Of a stretch of DNA of 64,000 nucleotides, positions 37,200 to 49,341 are shown in pieces. Position numbers and translations under genes: made by a program. Source of the stretch: Bos javanicus. Its lineage: Eukaryota; Chordata; Mammalia; Artiodactyla; Bovidae. The notes beneath the pieces are model-generated. The model did no database searches. It had not been told where the DNA came from and worked only from the letters and a program-made list of their open reading frames with translations. The stretch is taken from assembly GCF_032452875.1 (NCBI RefSeq), contig NC_083897.1:8228854-8292853 (forward strand), in the 5' to 3' direction. How positions within the stretch are numbered: the first letter of the stretch is position 1; each line of letters begins with the position of its first letter.

Positions 37200-39551
37200 A
37201 CACCTATCCTATTCAAACTCTTCCAGAAAATTGCAGAGGAAGGTAAACTTCCAAACTCATTCTATGAGGCCACCATCACCCTAATCCCAAAACCTGACAA
37301 AGATCCCACAAAAAAAGAAAACTACAGGCCAATATCACTGATGAACACAGATGCAAAAATCCTTAACAAAATTCTAGCAATCAGAATCCAACAACACATT
37401 AAAAAGGTCATACACCATGACCAAGTGAGCTTTATCCTAGGGATGCAAGGATTCTTCAATATCCACAAATCAATGTAATACACCACATTAACAAATTGAA
37501 AAATAAAAGCCATATGACTATCTCAATAGATGCAGAGAAAGCCTTTGACAAAATTCAACATCCATTTATGATAAAAACTCTCCAGAAAGCAGGACTAGAA
37601 AGAACATACATCAACATAATAAAAGCTATATATGACAAACCCACAGCAAAAATTATCCTCAATGGTGAAAAATTGAAAGCATTTCCCCTAAAAGTAAGGA
37701 ACAAGACAAGGGTTCCCACTTTCACCACTACTGTTCAACAGTTTTGGAAGTTTTGGCCACAGCAATCAGAGCAGAAAAAGAAATAAAAGGAATCCAAATT
37801 GGAAAAGAAGAAGTAAAACTCTCACTGTTTGCAGATGACATGATCCTCTACATAGAAAACCCTAAAGACTCCACCAGAAAATTACTAGAGCTAATCAATG
37901 AATATAGTAAAGTTGCAGGATATAAAATCAACACACAGAAATCCCTTGCATTCCTATTCACTAATAATGAGAAAATAGAAAGAGAAATTAAGGAAACAAT
38001 TCCATTCACCATTGCAACAGAAAGAATAAAATACTTGGGAATGTATCTACCTAAAGAAACTAAAGACCTATATATAGAAAACTATAAAACACTGGTGAAA
38101 GAAATCAAAGAGGACACTAATAGATGGAGAAATATGCCATGTTCATGGATCGGAAGAATCAATAGAGTGAAAATGAGTATACTACCCAAAGCAATCTATA
38201 GATTCAATGCCATCCCTATCAAGCTACCAACGGTATTCTTCACAGAGCTAGAACAAATAATTTCACAATTTGTATGGAAATACAAAAAACCTCGAATAGC
38301 CAAAGCAATCTTGAGAAAGAAGAATGGAACTGGAGAAATCAACCTGCCTGACTTCAGGCTCTACTACAAAGCCACAGTCATCAAGACAGTATGGTACTGG
38401 CACAAAGACAGAAATATAGATCAATGGAACAAAATAGAAAGCCCAGAGATAAATCCACGCACATATGGACACCTTATCTTTGACAAAGGAGGCAAGAATA
38501 TACAGTGGAGAAAAAACAATCTCTTTAACAAGTGGTGCTGGGAAAACTGGTCAACCACTTGTAAAAGAATGAAACTAGAACACTTTCTAACACCATACAC
38601 AAAAATAAATTCAAAATGGATTAAAGATCTAAACGTAAGACCAGAAACTATAAAACTCTTAGAGGAGAACATAGGCAAAACACTTTCCGACATACATCAC
38701 AGCAGGATCCTCTATGACCCACCTCCCAGAATATTGGAAATAAAAGAAAAAATAAACAAATGGGACCTAACTAAAATTAAAAGCTTCTGCACAACAAAGG
38801 AAACTATAAACAAGGTGAAAAGACAGCCTTCAGAATGGGAGAAAATAATAGCAAATGAAGCACTGAAAAACAACTAATCTCAAAAATATACAAGCAACTC
38901 CTGCAGCTCAATTCCAGAAAAATAAACGACCCAATTAAAAAATGGGCCAAAGAACTAAACAGACATTTCTCCAAAGAAGACATGCAGATGGCTAACAAAC
39001 ACATGAAAAGATGCTCAACATCACTCATTATCAGAGAAATGCAAATCAAAACCATAATGAGGTACCATTTCACACCAGTCAGAATGGCTGTGATCCAAAA
39101 GTCTACAAGCAATAAATGCTGGAGAGGGTGTGGAGAAAAGGGAATCCTCTTACACTGTTGGTGGAAATGCAAACTAGTACAGCCACTATGGAGAACAGTG
39201 TGGAGATTCCTTAAAAAACTGGAAACAGAACTGCCTTATGACCCAGCAATCCCACTGCTGGGCATACACACTGAGGAAACCAGAATTGAAAGAGACACGT
39301 GTACCCCAATGTTCATCGCAGCACTGTTTATAATAGCCAGGACATGGAAGCAACCTAGATGTCCATCAGCAGATGAATGGATAAGAAAGCTGTGGTACAT
39401 ATACACAATGGAGTATTACTCAGCCATTAAAAAGAATACATTTGAATCAGTTCTAATGAGGTGGATGAAACTGGAGCCTATTATACAGAGTGAAGTAAGC
39501 CAGAAGGAAAAACACCAATACAGTATACTAATGCATATATATGGAATTTAG
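37200..39551 (+). pseudogene. L1 ORF2 reverse transcriptase and C-terminal remnant
   Basis: ISIDAEKAFDKIQHPFM (37510s) is RT motif A context. The catalytic motif reads LSLFADDMILY at about 37822-37854. The frame shifts at about 37740 (two bases lost relative to the consensus I remember) and again at about 38862 (one base), then continues at 38982-39551 through the C-terminal region with WRGCGEKG, LLHCWWKC and PYDPAIPLLGI. The endonuclease domain is deleted, so target-primed insertion by this copy is impossible. Confidence 0.88.
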
Positions 39552-40069
39552 AAAGATGGTAACAACAACCCTGTATGCGAGACAGCAAAAGAGACACAGG
39601 TGTATAGAATAGTCTTTTGGACTCTGTGGGAGAGGGAGAGGGTGGGATGATTTGGGGGAATGGCATGGAAACATGTATAATATCATATAAGAAACGAATC
39701 GCCAGTCCAGGTTTGATACAGGATTCTTGGGGCTGGTGCACTGAGATGACCTGGAGGGATGGTACGGGGAGGGACGTGGGAGGGGGGTTCAGGGTGGGGA
39801 ACACGTGTACACCCGTGGTGGATTCATGTTGATAGCCTCCAATTAAAATAAATAAATTAAAATAAAAAAACAAAAGTGAAAAGATTGCTACAGGATTCAC
39901 AGTGTCTCTAAGCATCTAAGTTTTTCAGATTAAGCCCAACTCAAACATTCTTATTGATAGAATCCTGGGCAATAAATTTACTTACTGTCAAAAATCTCAC
40001 ATTTCTAGTACATTTCTTATGACCTCCCTCAGTGTACTCTATTAGTGTAATGCTAAAAGTTGTTCCAGG

Positions 40070-40190
40070 AAATTCCCTGATGTCCAGTGGTTCTGACTCT
40101 GGTGCTAACACTTCTGGGGGTCTGGGTTCAATCCCTGGTCAGGGAAATAAGATCCCATAAGCCACATGGCAGAGCTAAAAAAAAATGTAG
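40070..40190 (+). repeat. tRNA-derived (CHR-type) SINE
   Basis: GGAAATTCCCTGATGTCCAG to CATGGCAGAGCTAAAAAAAA, + orientation, with a poly(A) tail. Confidence 0.8.
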
Positions 40191-40885
40191 TTCCACAGCA
40201 GCATTATTCACAATAGCCAGAAAGTGGAAACAAGCCAGATAGCAACCAACTGATGAATGAATGAATAAAATGAGGTATGTCCACAAATGGAGTATTATTC
40301 ATCCATAAAAAGGAATGAAGTAATGATACATGTTACAACATGGATGAATCTTGAAAATATTATTCTTAGTGAAAGACTCTAGTCAAAAAAGGCCATATAT
40401 TGGATGATTCCATTTATGAACTGTTTAAAAAAGACAAATCTATAAGAGAAAAGGACTTCCCTGAGGCTCAGATGGTAAAGAACCCACCAGCCAATGCAGG
40501 AGATGTAAGAGACATGGGTTTGATCCCTGGGTGAGGGAAGATCCCCTGGAGAAGGAAATGGGAACCCACTCAGTATTCTTGTCTGGGACATCTCATGGAC
40601 AGAGGAGCCTGGTGGGCTATAGTCCACAGGGGTTGCAGAAAGTCAGACATGACTGAACTTTCACATAAGAGAAGAGAGAAAAATGGTTTCCAGTGGATGA
40701 TGATGGTAGTTGGTGAGGGGAAAGAGGGTATGACAGCTAATGAGTATGGGATTTTACGGGGGAGGGGTGATGAAAATGTTCCAAAGAATAACTGTGGTGA
40801 TGGTTACACAAGTCTCTGAATATACTAAAAAAAATTGTACGCTTTAAATAGAATTTTATGGTATGTAAATTATATCTCAATGTTT
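40190..40885 (+). repeat. ancient sense L1 3' part split by a SINE
   Basis: AGCAGCATTATTCACAATAG, AATGGAGTATTATTCATCC and ACAACATGGATGAATCTTG precede the SINE. Afterwards GGTTTCCAGTGGATGATG and TTATATCTCAATGTTTG complete the L1 3' end. Confidence 0.7.
40456..40655 (+). repeat. Bov-tA SINE
   Basis: It has the head GGACTTCCCTGAGGCTCAGA and ends GTCAGACATGACTGAAC. ATAAGAGAA flanks both sides approximately (about 40441 and 40665). Confidence 0.88.
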
Positions 40886-41529
40886 GAAAAAAGCAGTTAT
40901 GTCAGGTACAATTTTGTCCAGGGATAGTTTTATTGTATTCAGAGATACACTTTTATCCAGGGATAAATTTTAGAACAGAGAAGTGGATGGACTTCACAGC
41001 CTTCAGGCAATCCTCCATAAAATTCGATTTCTCTCAGTAGAGTTTTTGATAAGATGAGCAACTGTGGGTTTGAGGGTATGCTGTCTGACAAATCCTTACA
41101 GCACAACGATTCTGTGTTTGCTAAAGTACAGAGCCATGTGTTTTAAAAGTCAATCTGAAAAAAAAAAAATAATAAAAGTCAATCTGAGTAGATGATCCAA
41201 ACAAAAACCCATCCTGGAGTAGAAAGCCAAGGCCCTTCAATGTGAAGGCAGGCCAAGGGAATACACACTGTCAGAGCCAATATAACTCTCGAGAAGTAAG
41301 TTGGGATTTGCTTTAGCACACAGATAAATCAAACCCCCAAATTCAAAACTAGAGAGCAACACTATAGCAATTTTAGGCTGGAAAAAATTTAAAGCAATAA
41401 CCAAATCTGTCATGAAAAAGAACAGCAGGAAAGATTTGGATTTGGACAATGCTATTTCCTGATGGGCCAGCCACCAAAGAGGAACTAGTTGTAAAAGGTA
41501 TGTCCAGGTAACCAAATGAATTGACTTAC
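40886..41529. other. intergenic, nothing recognised
   Basis: AT-rich sequence with an A-run at 41160-41170. A 108-residue antisense frame (41237-41563) has no recognisable domain and is not called. Confidence 0.4.
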
Positions 41530-41855
41530 TGAATAAGATTGTTAGTCCTGTATGGCTGATCACATTGTTGTACAGCAGAAACTAACACAACAGTGTAAAG
41601 CAACTATGCGTGTGTGTGTGTTAGGTGACTTCAGTCGTGTCCAATTCTTTGTGGCCCTGTGGAATGCAGCCCACAAGTCTCCTGCCCATGGGATTCTCCA
41701 GGAAAGAATGCTGGAGTGGGTAGCCATGCCCTCCTCCGGGGGATCTTCCTGACCCAGGGATGGAACCTGCATCTCTTACATCTCCTGCGTTGGCAGGCCA
41801 GTTCTTTACCACCAGCGCAAACTGGAAAGCAACTATACACCGATTAGAAAAAATC
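41530..41855 (+). repeat. short LINE 3' tail split by a SINE
   Basis: ACATTGTTGTACAGCAGAAA, CTAACACAACAGTGTAAAGC and, after the SINE, CAACTATACACCGATTAGAA form a typical artiodactyl L1 3' terminus. Confidence 0.65.
41608..41825 (-). repeat. Bov-tA SINE with 11-bp target duplication
   Basis: It is antisense, from a (GT)n start and GACTTCAGTCGTGTCCAATT to GTTCTTTACCACCAGCGC. AAAGCAACTAT is at 41597-41607 and 41826-41836. Confidence 0.9.
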
Positions 41856-41916
41856 GTTAGTGCTGAGCTTGAAAAATGTTGGGGAATATCTACCCAAATG
41901 GTGACTGTGATTTTCT

Positions 41917-43083
41917 TTTTTTTTTTTTCCACTTGGTATTATCTTTAATTAAGTACAAAGACTTTTCCAATCACATCACATAGAGATCATTATATACACT
42001 GCTCTGTTTGGCTGCCAATCTCTTCTCTCTCTCCTCAGCAATGGTAAGGCAAATACCTTTCCACGGGGAAGAGAGATCCACGGTTTGTTGCCTTTGCCAA
42101 TAACGAAAATGTTTGAGAGCCGTGTGGCAAAGCTGTTGCCATTCACGTCTTTCACATGAACTAAATCAAAAGAACCTGGATGTCTCTCCTGGTTTGTAAT
42201 CACAACAATTCTTCCCAGGTTAGCACCTCCAGTCACCATGCACAGGTTACCAGTGTCAAATTTGATGAAATCAGTAATCTTGCCAGTCTCCAAGTCAGTC
42301 TGAATGGTGTCATTCACCTTGATGAGGGGATCAGGGTAATGGATGGTACGAGCGTCATGGGTTACCAGATGAGGGATTCCTTTTGTCCCCACAAATATCT
42401 TTCTTACTTTGCACAGTTTATACTTGGCCTCCTCAGGTGTAATACAATGAACAGCAAAGCGACCCTTGGTGTCATAGATCAAACGAAAATTCTCTCCAGT
42501 CTTATCAGTGCTGATGACATCCATAAAACCAGCTGCTGCTGCTGCTAAGTCGCTTCAGTCGTGTCAGACTCTGCGCGACCCCATGGACGGCAGCCCACCA
42601 GGCTCCCCCGTCCCTGGGATTCTCCAGGCAAGAACACTGGAGTGGGTTGCCATTTCCTTCTCCAATGCATGAGAGTGAAAAGTGAAAGTGAAGTCGCTCA
42701 GTCGTGTCTGACTCTTTGCAACCCCATGGACTACAGCCTACCAGGCTCCTCCATCTATGGGATTCTCCAGGCAAGAGTACTGGAGTGGGGTGCCATTGCC
42801 TTCTTGGATAAAACCAGCAGGGTAGGTTATATCTGTGCGGACTTTGCCATCAATCTTAATGAAACGGTGCATGCAAATCTTCTTCATCTCCTGTTAGGGC
42901 ATACTAAGTCTATTCCTTAGGAAGATAATTAGGGGGAGACATTCCCTTAGCTTGTGGGGGCCAGTAGATGGACGAGGGGCAAACACACCAGTCAGTTTAT
43001 CCAGCATCCAATGTTTTGGAGCTGAAACATGTTTCAGGTGCTTCTTGGAACCCCAAGCCATGGCTGCGCTAGGCATGAAAAGA
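41917..43083 (-). pseudogene. RPS4X: processed pseudogene of RPS4X (40S ribosomal protein S4)
   Basis: This is an intronless retrocopy of the mRNA for ribosomal protein S4, a small-subunit protein with S4 and KOW domains. The reverse strand opens with ATG at 43061 and gives SKKHLKHVSAPKHWMLDKLT. Lower down it reads CKVRKIFVGTKGIPHLVTHD and TGNLCMVTGGANLGRIVVIT. A base missing around 42905 breaks the frame after IIFLRNRL, and another near 42061 spoils the C-terminus after SLPRGK. A BovA2 (42534-42807) interrupts the middle. A T-run at 41917-41929 is the reversed poly(A) tail, and GGTGACTGTGATTTTCT at 41900-41916 and 43084-43100 is the 17-bp target duplication. The parent is X-linked RPS4X by protein match. 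It has no promoter of its own and is non-functional. Confidence 0.95.
42534..42807 (-). repeat. BovA2 SINE inside the RPS4X pseudogene
   Basis: It starts with the reversed (CAG)n tail TGCTGCTGCTGCTGCTAAGT, has two monomers, and ends GGTGCCATTGCCTTCT. ATAAAACCAGC is duplicated at 42523-42533 and 42808-42818. It is younger than the pseudogene. Confidence 0.93.
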
Positions 43084-45989
43084 GGTGACTGTGATTTTCT
43101 AAGGGTTGGTTTGAAGCCTTTTATTATCGTCGCTCCTAGTTTTTGACAATAAAACTTCTGCATGTGGGAAAGGATAAGACATCTATCTTCTTTTTTCAAA
43201 GTGATATTAAGTTATGAGGGTACACCTAAACTGAGGAGCAACTAGAACACACACCCATTGGATGAATCAGAAAACTGATAGTGGATTAAATGAAATACTC
43301 CTAGTGACTCTGAGGTTCTTGTTTATTTGGTGACTAGAGGTGCACTGAATATACATTTAGGCAAAATGCCAAATGGCCACATCTTAAAGTCAATATTTTC
43401 CTGAAGCTAAGGCCAAAGATAAATAACACTATCATATTAATGGAAAAAACATCTGGAATAGAAGAGTAAATTCAAAACATTATTGAAAAATGATTTTAAA
43501 TATTTGTTTACAAATGAGGTTTTCACATTATAAAGTTTTGACTTTATGATGCAGAAACACTAATTTCTCACCACTGTCAGTTCTGTGCACTGCTTGAAGA
43601 AAATGTTTTCAGAATAGTTTTTGATAGACTTTATTTTTTAGAGCAGTTTCAGGTTCACAGCAAAACTAAGTGGAAGATACAGAGATTTTTAATATCCCTC
43701 CCACCTCCTCGCATGGATAGCCTCCCCCATTATCCACACTCTGCACCCACAGTTGTACATTTGTTAAAAATCAGTCAACCTATATTGATGTACAATTATC
43801 ATCCAAAGTCCATAGTTTACATTAGAGTTCACTCTTGGTCTTGTACATTCCATAGGTTTGGACAAATGCATAATGATACATGTCCATCATTAGAATATCA
43901 AACAGAGTATTTTCACTGCCCTAAAAATTCTCTGAGCTCCTCATTCATTCCTCCTTATTCATTCTATTCATCCCTCACTCCCACCCCGAACCCCAGGCAA
44001 CCAGTGATCTTTTTACTGTCTCCATAATTTTGCCTTTTTCAGAATGTTATATAGTTGGAATCCTACAACACGTAGCCTTTTCAGATTGACTTCTTTGACT
44101 TACTAATATGCATTTTAAGATTCTCCCATGTCTTCTTGTAGCTTGATAGCTTATTTCTTTTTATCACTAAGTAGTATTCCATCATCTAAATGTACCAGTT
44201 TATCTATTCACCTGCTACAAGACATTGTGGTTGCTTCCAAGTTTTGGAAATTATGAATAAAACTTCTATAAACATCTGTGTGCGGGTCTTTGTGTGGACC
44301 CAGGTTTTCAGCTTCTTTTGGTAAATACCAAGGAGCATGATTGCTGAATTATATGTATTTTTAGTTTTTAAAGGAACCACCAAACTGTCTCCCAAAGTGG
44401 CTATACCATTTTGCATTCCCACCAGCAATGATTGAGAATGCCTGCTGCTCCACATCCTTTCCAGCAACTGGTGTTGTCTGTGTTCTGAATTTTGGCCATT
44501 CTAATTGGTGTGTACTGGTATCTCACTATTATTTTAATTTGCATTTCCCTGATGACATATGATGTGTAACATCTTCTCATATGCTTATTTGCTATCTGTA
44601 TATCTTCTTTGGTGAGGTGACTGTTAAGGTCTTTGGTCCATTTTTTAAAATCAGGCCTTTTGTTTTCTTACAGTTTGATTTTAAGACTTTATATTGGATA
44701 TCAATCCTTTATCAAATATGTTTTGCAAATATTTTTTCCCAGTCTGTGGATCAACTATTCATTCTCTTGACAGTGTCTTTTGCAGAGCAGAAAAGTATTA
44801 ATGTCAATGAAGTCCAACTTGCTAATCCTTCCTTTTATGAATTGTGCCTTTGGTGTTTTATCTAAAGAGTCACTATCAAATCCAAGATCATCTAGATTTT
44901 CTCCTATGTTATATTCTAGGAGTTTTATAGTTTTACATTCTACATTTAGATCTGTGATTCATTTTGAGCTAGTTTCTTGAAGAGTGTAAGGTCTGTGTCT
45001 CAATTCCTTCTTTGCATGTGGATGTCCAGTTGTTTCAGCACTATTTATTGAAGAGACTACTTTTGCTCCACTGATTTCCCTTTGCTCCTTTATAAAAAAT
45101 CAGCTATTTTATGTAGATCTATTCCTGGGGTCTCTATTCTGTTCCATTGATCCATTTGTCTATTCTTTCACCAATACCACACTATCCTGATTATACTAAG
45201 TCTTGAAGTTGTGTACTGTTAGTTCTCCAACATTTTTTTCTCCTTCAGTAGTGCTGACTATTCTGGGTTTGTTTCCTTTCTATAAACTTTAGACTCAATT
45301 TGTTGATATCCACAAAATAACTTGCTGAGGTTTTAATTGGTTACATTGAATCTGCAGATCAAGTTGTGAAGAACTGATGACAATATTGAGTCTTTCTACA
45401 CATTAATATGGAATATCTTTCCATGTATTTAGTTCTTTGATTTCTATCATAAGAGTTTTATAGTTTTCCTCATATAGATCTTGTGTATATTTTGTTAGAC
45501 TTATAACTAAGTTTTACATTTCTGGTGTGGTAATGTAAATGACATTGTATTTAAAATTTCAAATTCCACTTATTCATTGCTGGTATATAGGAAAGCAATT
45601 GACTTCTTTTGTATACTAACCTTGTATCCAGCAACCTTGCTATAATTGCTTATTAATTCTAGGAGTTCTTTTTTTTTTTTTTTTTGGTCTATACATTCAG
45701 ATTTTCTACATAAACAATCATGTCATCTGGAACAGACAATTTTATTTCTTCCCTTCCAGTCTATTATTTCCTTTCCTTGTCTTACTACATTTGCTAGGAC
45801 TTATGATGTTAAAAAAACAGAGGCAAGGGAGACATCTTGCCTTGTTCCTGTTCTTAGTGGGAAAGCCCTAAGCTGCTCACCATTAAGTGTGTTATTAGCT
45901 ATAGGTTTTTTGTAGATGTTCTTTCTATAAAAGTTGAAGAAAGTTTCCCTTTGTTGTTAGTTTACTGAGATTTTTTATCATGCACAGAT

Positions 45990-46405
45990 GTCATGGTTCA
46001 GTCACTCAGTCATGTCCGACTCTTTGTGACCCCATGGACTACAGCATGCCAGGCTTCTCTGTCCTTCACCATCTCCCAGAGCTTGCTCAAAGTAATATCC
46101 ATTGAGTCAGTGATGTCATCCAACCATCTCATCCTCTGTCATCCCCTTCTCCTCCTGCCTTCAATCTTTCCCAGCATCAGGGTCTTTTCTAATGAGTCAG
46201 CTCTTCACATCAGGTGTACTTCGGCCGAAGTACTAGAGCTTCAGCTTCAGCATCAGTCCTTCCAATGAATATTCAGGATTGATTTCCTTTAGAATTGACT
46301 GGTTTGATCTCCTTGCAGCCCAAGGGATTCTCAAGAGTCTTCTCCAACACCACAGTTCAAAAACATCAATTCTTCAACACTCATCCTTCTTTATAGTCCA
46401 ACTGG
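45990..46405 (-). mobile_element. BovB 3'-end fragment
   Basis: TGGTTCAGTCACTCAGTCAT with CATGTCCGACTC is the reversed BovB 3' end. It continues into the C-terminal coding region up to TTTATAGTCCAACTG. It is strongly 5' truncated and inserted in the old L1. Confidence 0.85.
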
Positions 46406-46695
46406 ATTTTGTCAAATACTTTTTCTTCATCTATTGATATGATCACATGATTTTTCTTCTTTAGCCTGTTGATGTGATGGGTTAAATAACTGATTTTTGA
46501 ATGTTGAACCAGCCTTGCATACCTGGGTTAAATCCCACTTGGCTGTGGTGTATAATTAATTTTGTACATTGTTGGTTTTGATTTGCTAATTTTTTGTTAA
46601 GGATTTTTGCATCTATGCTCATGAGAGCTACTAATCTATACTTTTCTTTTAATATCTTTGTCTGGTTTCAGTATTAGGGTAACGCTGTAATGCTG

Positions 46696-46910
46696 GGACT
46701 TCCCTGGTGGCTCAGAGGGTAAAAGCGTCTGCCTACAATGTGGGAGACCCGGGTCCGATCCCTGGGTTGGGAAGATCCCCTGGAGTGTAGGAAATGGCAA
46801 TGAACTCCACTACTCTTGCCTTGAAAATCCCATGGGCGGAGGAGCCTGGTAGGCTACAGTCCATGGGGTCGCAAAGAGTTGGACACGATTGAGCAACTTC
46901 ACTTTCACTT
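46696..46910 (+). repeat. Bov-tA SINE
   Basis: GGGACTTCCCTGGTGGCTCA to ATTGAGCAACTTCACTTTC. It is complete and in + orientation. Confidence 0.9.
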
Positions 46911-48455
46911 TCTTTTCTTTAGTTTCGCAGAATGAATTAGGAGGTTATTTCCTCTGTTTCTATCTTCTGAAAGAGATTGCGGAGAATTGGTATTAAATAT
47001 TTGGTAGAATTCATCTGGGCCTAGTTAATAACAGAAAGGTTATTAATTATTGGTTCAATTTCATTAACAGATATAGGCCTATTCCGATTGTCTATTTCTT
47101 CTTAATGTAAGTTTTTGTAGATTGTATCTTTCACGGAATTGGTCCACTTCATCTAAGTTACCACATTTGTCAACATAGAGTTGTTGGTAGTATGCCTTTC
47201 TTTATTACCCTTGTAATGGCTATCAGACCTATGGTCCCTTCTTTTATTCCAGATATTAGTAATTTGTATCCTCTGTTTTTTTCTTAATTAGCCTGGCTAG
47301 AGGCTTATCACTTTCATCGATCTTTTCAAGGAACCAGCTTTTGGTTTCAGTAATTTTCTTTATTGATTTCCTGTTTTCAATCTCATTGATTTCTGCTCTA
47401 ATTTTTATTTTTTTTCTCTTCTGTTAACTTTGGGTTTAATTTGCTTTTGTTTTTCTAGTATGCTAAAGTGGAAGCTTAGATTATTGATTTTACCTCTTTC
47501 TTCTTTTCTAATATATGCATTCAATATTGTAATTTAGTACTGTAGCCTAAGCACTGCCTTTACTGCATCTTACAAACTTTGATAAGTTAAATTTTCTTTT
47601 TAATTAAGTTCAAAATATCTTCAAATTTCTATTGAGATTTCTTCTTTGACCCATGTGTTCTTTGGAAATGGGTTGTATTTTGGAATTTTCCATTTACCTT
47701 TTGTTGTTGTTGTTATTTTTACCTTAATTCCACTGTAGTTTGAAAGCATACATTGTATGATTTCTATTCTTTTAATATTAAGGTGTGGTTTTTGGCCCAG
47801 AATGTGATCTATCTTGGTGAATGTTCCTTGTGAGCTTGAGAATAAGGTGTATTCTGCTATTGTTTGATGAAGTAGTCCGTAGATGTCCCTTATATCTAGC
47901 TGATAGATGGTGCTCTTGAATCTAACTTTGTTCTTACTGATTTTTTGCCTGCTGGATCTATGTCTGATATAAGGGTGTTGACGGCTCCAATTGTGGTAAT
48001 GGGTTCATCTCTTTCTCTGTGCAATTTTATCTGTTTTTGCCTCACTGGTTTGATGCATTTTTGAGAACATACACATTAAGGATTGTTATATCTTTTTAGA
48101 GAATTGACCCCTTTATCATTATGTAATGCCCCTGTTTATCCCTGAAAACCTTCCTTGGTCTAATATCTGCTCTGTCTGAAATTAATATAGCTACTCCTAC
48201 TTTATTTGATTAGTGTTAGCAAGGTATATCTTTCTCTTTCCATTTAGTTTTTAAAAAAATTAATTTAATTGGAGGCTAATTACTTTACAATATTCCATTT
48301 ACTTTTAATTAATATGTGTCTTCATATTTAAAGCGGGCTTCTTGTAGACAACATATAGTGTTGGGTCTTGTTTTTGTATCTACTCTGACAATCTCTGTCT
48401 TTTAATTGTTGCATTTAGACTCAATATTCAAAGTGATTATTGATATAGTTAGATT

Positions 48456-48644
48456 GCGTGTGTGCTAGTTGCTTCAGTCGTGTCTGACTCTGTGTGATCC
48501 TATGGACTGTAGCCTGCTAGGCTCTTCTGTCCAGGCAAGAAAACTGGACTGGGTTGTCATGCCCTTCTCCAGGGGATCTTCCCAACCCAGGGATCGAACC
48601 CAGGTCTCCTGCATTGCAGGCAGATTCTTTACCATCCGAGCCAG
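48456..48644 (-). repeat. Bov-tA SINE with 12-bp target duplication
   Basis: It is antisense, from TGCTAGTTGCTTCAGTCG to ATTCTTTACCATCCGAGCC. TATAGTTAGATT flanks it at 48444-48455 and 48645-48656. Confidence 0.92.
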
Positions 48645-48828
48645 TATAGTTAGATTAATAACCACCATATCTGTTATTGCTTTTTATTTGTTGTCATTGT
48701 TCTTTGTTTCTATTTTTGTCTTCTAGTTTTTTGGCCTTTTGTGGTTTTCTTTGAACATTTTATATAATTCCATTGTCTCTCCTTTCTTAGCTTATCAGTT
48801 TTTTAACTTTTGAAATGTATTTGTTTCT

Positions 48829-49131
48829 TTATTTTTGGCTTGCTGGATCTTTGTTGCTGCATGGGCTTTCTCTAGTTGCAGGCTCTCGTTTCTAGTTGTT
48901 GTGTGCAGGTTTCTCATAGCAATGGCTTCTCCTGTTGTGGAGCACGGGCTCTAGGGCACGCGGGCTTCAGTAGTCGTGGCTCATGGGCTCTAGAGCACAG
49001 GCTCAGTAGTTGTGACACACAGGCTTAGTTGCTCCATGGCATGTGGGATGTTCCCAGACCAGGGAGGGATCAAACCCGAGTCTGCTGCATTGGCAGGTGG
49101 ATTCTTTACCACTAAGCCACCAGGGAAGCCC
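48829..49131 (-). repeat. long tRNA-derived (CHR-type) SINE
   Basis: From TATTTTTGGCTTGCTGGATC to TAAGCCACCAGGGAAGCCCC on the minus strand, with the GGGCTCTAG subrepeats of the long form. Confidence 0.88.
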
Positions 49132-49341
49132 CAGTTATACTTTTTTTTAAAACTTTTTTCAGTGGCTTCCCTAGAGTTTGCAATATACATTTATGATGAA
49201 TCCAAGTCCACTTCACTTTAAAATAAGATGATACTGCTTCATAGGTAGTATAAATATCTTATAATAACAAAGCAATACTAATACACTCCTCCTGTCTTCC
49301 ATATTATTGGTGTCATTTATCTCACTTATACATAAACATAT

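Larger units (their letters stand above)
33981..39870 (+). mobile_element. L1 (bovine type), 5' complete, internally deleted
   Basis: The direct repeat CAAAAGTGAAAAGA at 33967-33980 and 39871-39884 bounds the element exactly. It starts GGGGGCGGTCCTAAGATGGC, the L1 5' end, and closes with an A-rich tail (AATTAAAATAAATAAATT). The 5' UTR fills about 33981-37115. ORF1 opens at 37116 (MKRQRNTHQ) but stops at 37158-37160. At about 37195-37203 the sequence jumps straight into ORF2 reverse transcriptase, so most of ORF1 and the ORF2 endonuclease are missing. ORF2 then runs to about 39551 with two frameshifts, followed by the 3' UTR. The L1 is not autonomous. Confidence 0.9.

Noticed and set aside
37744..38877. 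377-residue frame as a host gene
   Set aside because: It is L1 ORF2 reverse transcriptase sequence (FADD motif and beyond) within an L1 bounded by target duplications and broken by frameshifts on both sides.
41976..42524. 182-residue frame as an intact ribosomal protein S4 gene
   Set aside because: It is intronless with a poly(A) tail and target duplication, has lost frame in two places and is cut by a SINE: a processed pseudogene.
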